From Deltaproteobacteria bacterium (GTDB taxonomy: Bacteria > Desulfobacterota > JAFDIG01): a stretch of 6,604 bases of DNA. Every line of letters starts with the position of its first letter. Position 1 is the stretch's first letter. The notes under the pieces are model-generated. The model searched no databases. It saw only the letters and a list, made by a program, of their open reading frames with translations, and was not told the origin of the DNA. The translations under genes and the position numbers were made by a program. Location of the stretch: contig JAFDIG010000174.1 in the NCBI GenBank assembly GCA_019308145.1, forward strand, positions 1 to 6,604, read 5' to 3'. Positions 5,632-6,604 of the stretch are shown here, one piece after another.

Positions 5632-6604
5632 TTATTGATAATCCAAAACAGTTTTTATGATCTCATTTCTATGGGCAATATTATATTTCATCGCATCTTC
5701 AAATTCTTTAAATGGAAATGTTTTGGTAATTAATGCTTTTGGATTAATTACACCATCAGAGATAAGTTCAATAACCCTCGGGTAGGTTCCACCGCCTCCC
5801 CTTGCCGCGTAAAAAGTAAGACCTTTAAGCATAAAAGTCCTTAGATTTACATTATAATCACAGGATCCAGACATTACAAGAATTCCACCTCTATTAATAT
5901 GTTTTATACATACCTCCATACTTGCAGGAACACCAGCACACTCAATAAAATATGCCCTTCTTCTTATCTGATTTTTTATTAATCTATCAAGGTCAGGCTC
6001 TGTTGGATCAAAAACAAGTTTTGCCCCCATTTCCAATGCCATTTCTCTTCTATCCTTCAAAACCTCAAGTGCAATAATTTTTAATCCCATTGCCTTTGCC
6101 ACTTGCACATGTGCCAAACCATTTGCACCACATCCTGATATCACCACTGTATCACCAATAAAGGGTTTTATAAAATCAAAAGCATGCAAAGCAACAGCAA
6201 AAGGCTCTATTACAGAGGCCTCAAAATAGGAGACATTATCAAAAAGTTTGTGAACATATCTTGCCTCAATTACAATATATTCCTGATATCCACCTTCAAG
6301 TCCACTTTTACCCATAAAGGAGTATTTTTCACAAAATTTAGCCTGACCTGTTTTACAAAAATAACAGACACCACAGGAGCGCTGAGGATCCACTGTTACC
6401 CTATCCCCTACTTTAAGTTCACTAACTTCTTCTCCCACTTCAGATATAATACCTGATAAATCGTGCCCCATCACGAGTGGATATTCAAGGGGAAATTTGC
6501 CAAGATACATTGCCATATCTGCACTGCATATTGATACAGCCATGACCTTTATCAAAACCTGATCTTTTTTTGTCTTTGGAATATCAGTCTCAACTTTCTT
6601 AAGG
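5632..6604 (-). CDS. Zinc-dependent medium-chain alcohol/polyol dehydrogenase (N-terminus cut by right edge)
   Basis: The frame runs off the right edge, leaving 323 complete codons visible. The TTG at 6555 is internal: upstream codons read VETDIPKTKKDQVLIKV, the usual second strand of this family, so about 10-15 residues are missing. The enzyme is a cytoplasmic NAD(P)-dependent oxidoreductase of the sorbitol/threonine dehydrogenase type. Catalytic zinc ligands are Cys in SICSAD (codon 6528-6526), His in GHD (6465-6463; the usual GHE has become GHD) and Glu in EPFAVALH (6207-6205). Structural zinc cysteines form CGVCYFCKTGQAKFC (codons from 6375). The Rossmann motif is GCGANG, and the acidic residue at the end of the next strand (IALEV) suggests NAD. 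The stop is 4 bases from the GntR start, so the two share a message. It could oxidise an alcohol feeding the AOR pathway or reduce an aldehyde from it; the substrate is unknown. Confidence 0.93.
   Translation of the reverse strand, partial: LKKVETDIPKTKKDQVLIKVMAVSICSADMAMYLGKFPLEYPLVMGHDLSGIISEVGEEVSELKVGDRVTVDPQRSCGVCYFCKTGQAKFCEKYSFMGKSGLEGGYQEYIVIEARYVHKLFDNVSYFEASVIEPFAVALHAFDFIKPFIGDTVVISGCGANGLAHVQVAKAMGLKIIALEVLKDRREMALEMGAKLVFDPTEPDLDRLIKNQIRRRAYFIECAGVPASMEVCIKHINRGGILVMSGSCDYNVNLRTFMLKGLTFYAARGGGGTYPRVIELISDGVINPKALITKTFPFKEFEDAMKYNIAHRNEIIKTVLDYQ

Noticed and set aside
6553..6555. TTG as the start of the dehydrogenase
   Set aside because: The reading frame stays open to the window edge and the upstream codons encode the usual N-terminal strand of the family, so this is an internal leucine codon.

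Overview
The window is an AT-rich, tightly packed, single-strand gene block from what looks like an anaerobic bacterium. The main sign of anaerobic life is a tungsten/molybdenum-type aldehyde:ferredoxin oxidoreductase (AOR) next to a polyferredoxin. The bacterial assignment rests on strong GGAGG-type ribosome binding sites and a GntR/FCD regulator. The coding sequence favours A/T at third positions and AGA/AGG for arginine, and the proteins are rich in Lys, Ile and Glu. This fits a low-GC, possibly thermophilic anaerobe, but the species cannot be named from this sequence.

All six genes are on the minus strand, so transcription runs from high to low coordinates. First comes a zinc-dependent medium-chain alcohol/polyol dehydrogenase (6604-5632), whose N-terminus lies beyond the right edge. 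Four bases later comes a GntR-family regulator with an FCD ligand-binding domain (5627-4905). A 94-bp intergenic region (4811-4904) follows, the only non-coding stretch of any size. It is full of palindromes and direct repeats and is the best place for a promoter and operator. After it come the AOR catalytic subunit (4810-2888), a protein with four [4Fe-4S] motifs (2849-2367), a class III aminotransferase related to glutamate-1-semialdehyde aminomutase (2350-1007), and the N-terminal half of a HyuA-type hydantoinase/oxoprolinase/lactamase ATPase subunit (1014-1, cut by the left edge). There is no intergenic stretch over 300 bases.

Spacing in the lower four genes (38 bp gap, 16 bp gap, 8 bp overlap) argues for one operon. 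A workable reading is a catabolic route for a nitrogen-containing cyclic compound such as a lactam, hydantoin or other cyclic amide. HyuA (with a partner probably just outside the window) would open the ring using ATP, the aminotransferase would turn the freed amine into an aldehyde, and AOR would oxidise the aldehyde to an acid and pass the electrons to the ferredoxin. The dehydrogenase could interconvert a related alcohol and carbonyl compound, and the GntR protein could sense a pathway acid. The protein families are clear from sequence; the order of steps and the substrate are inference.
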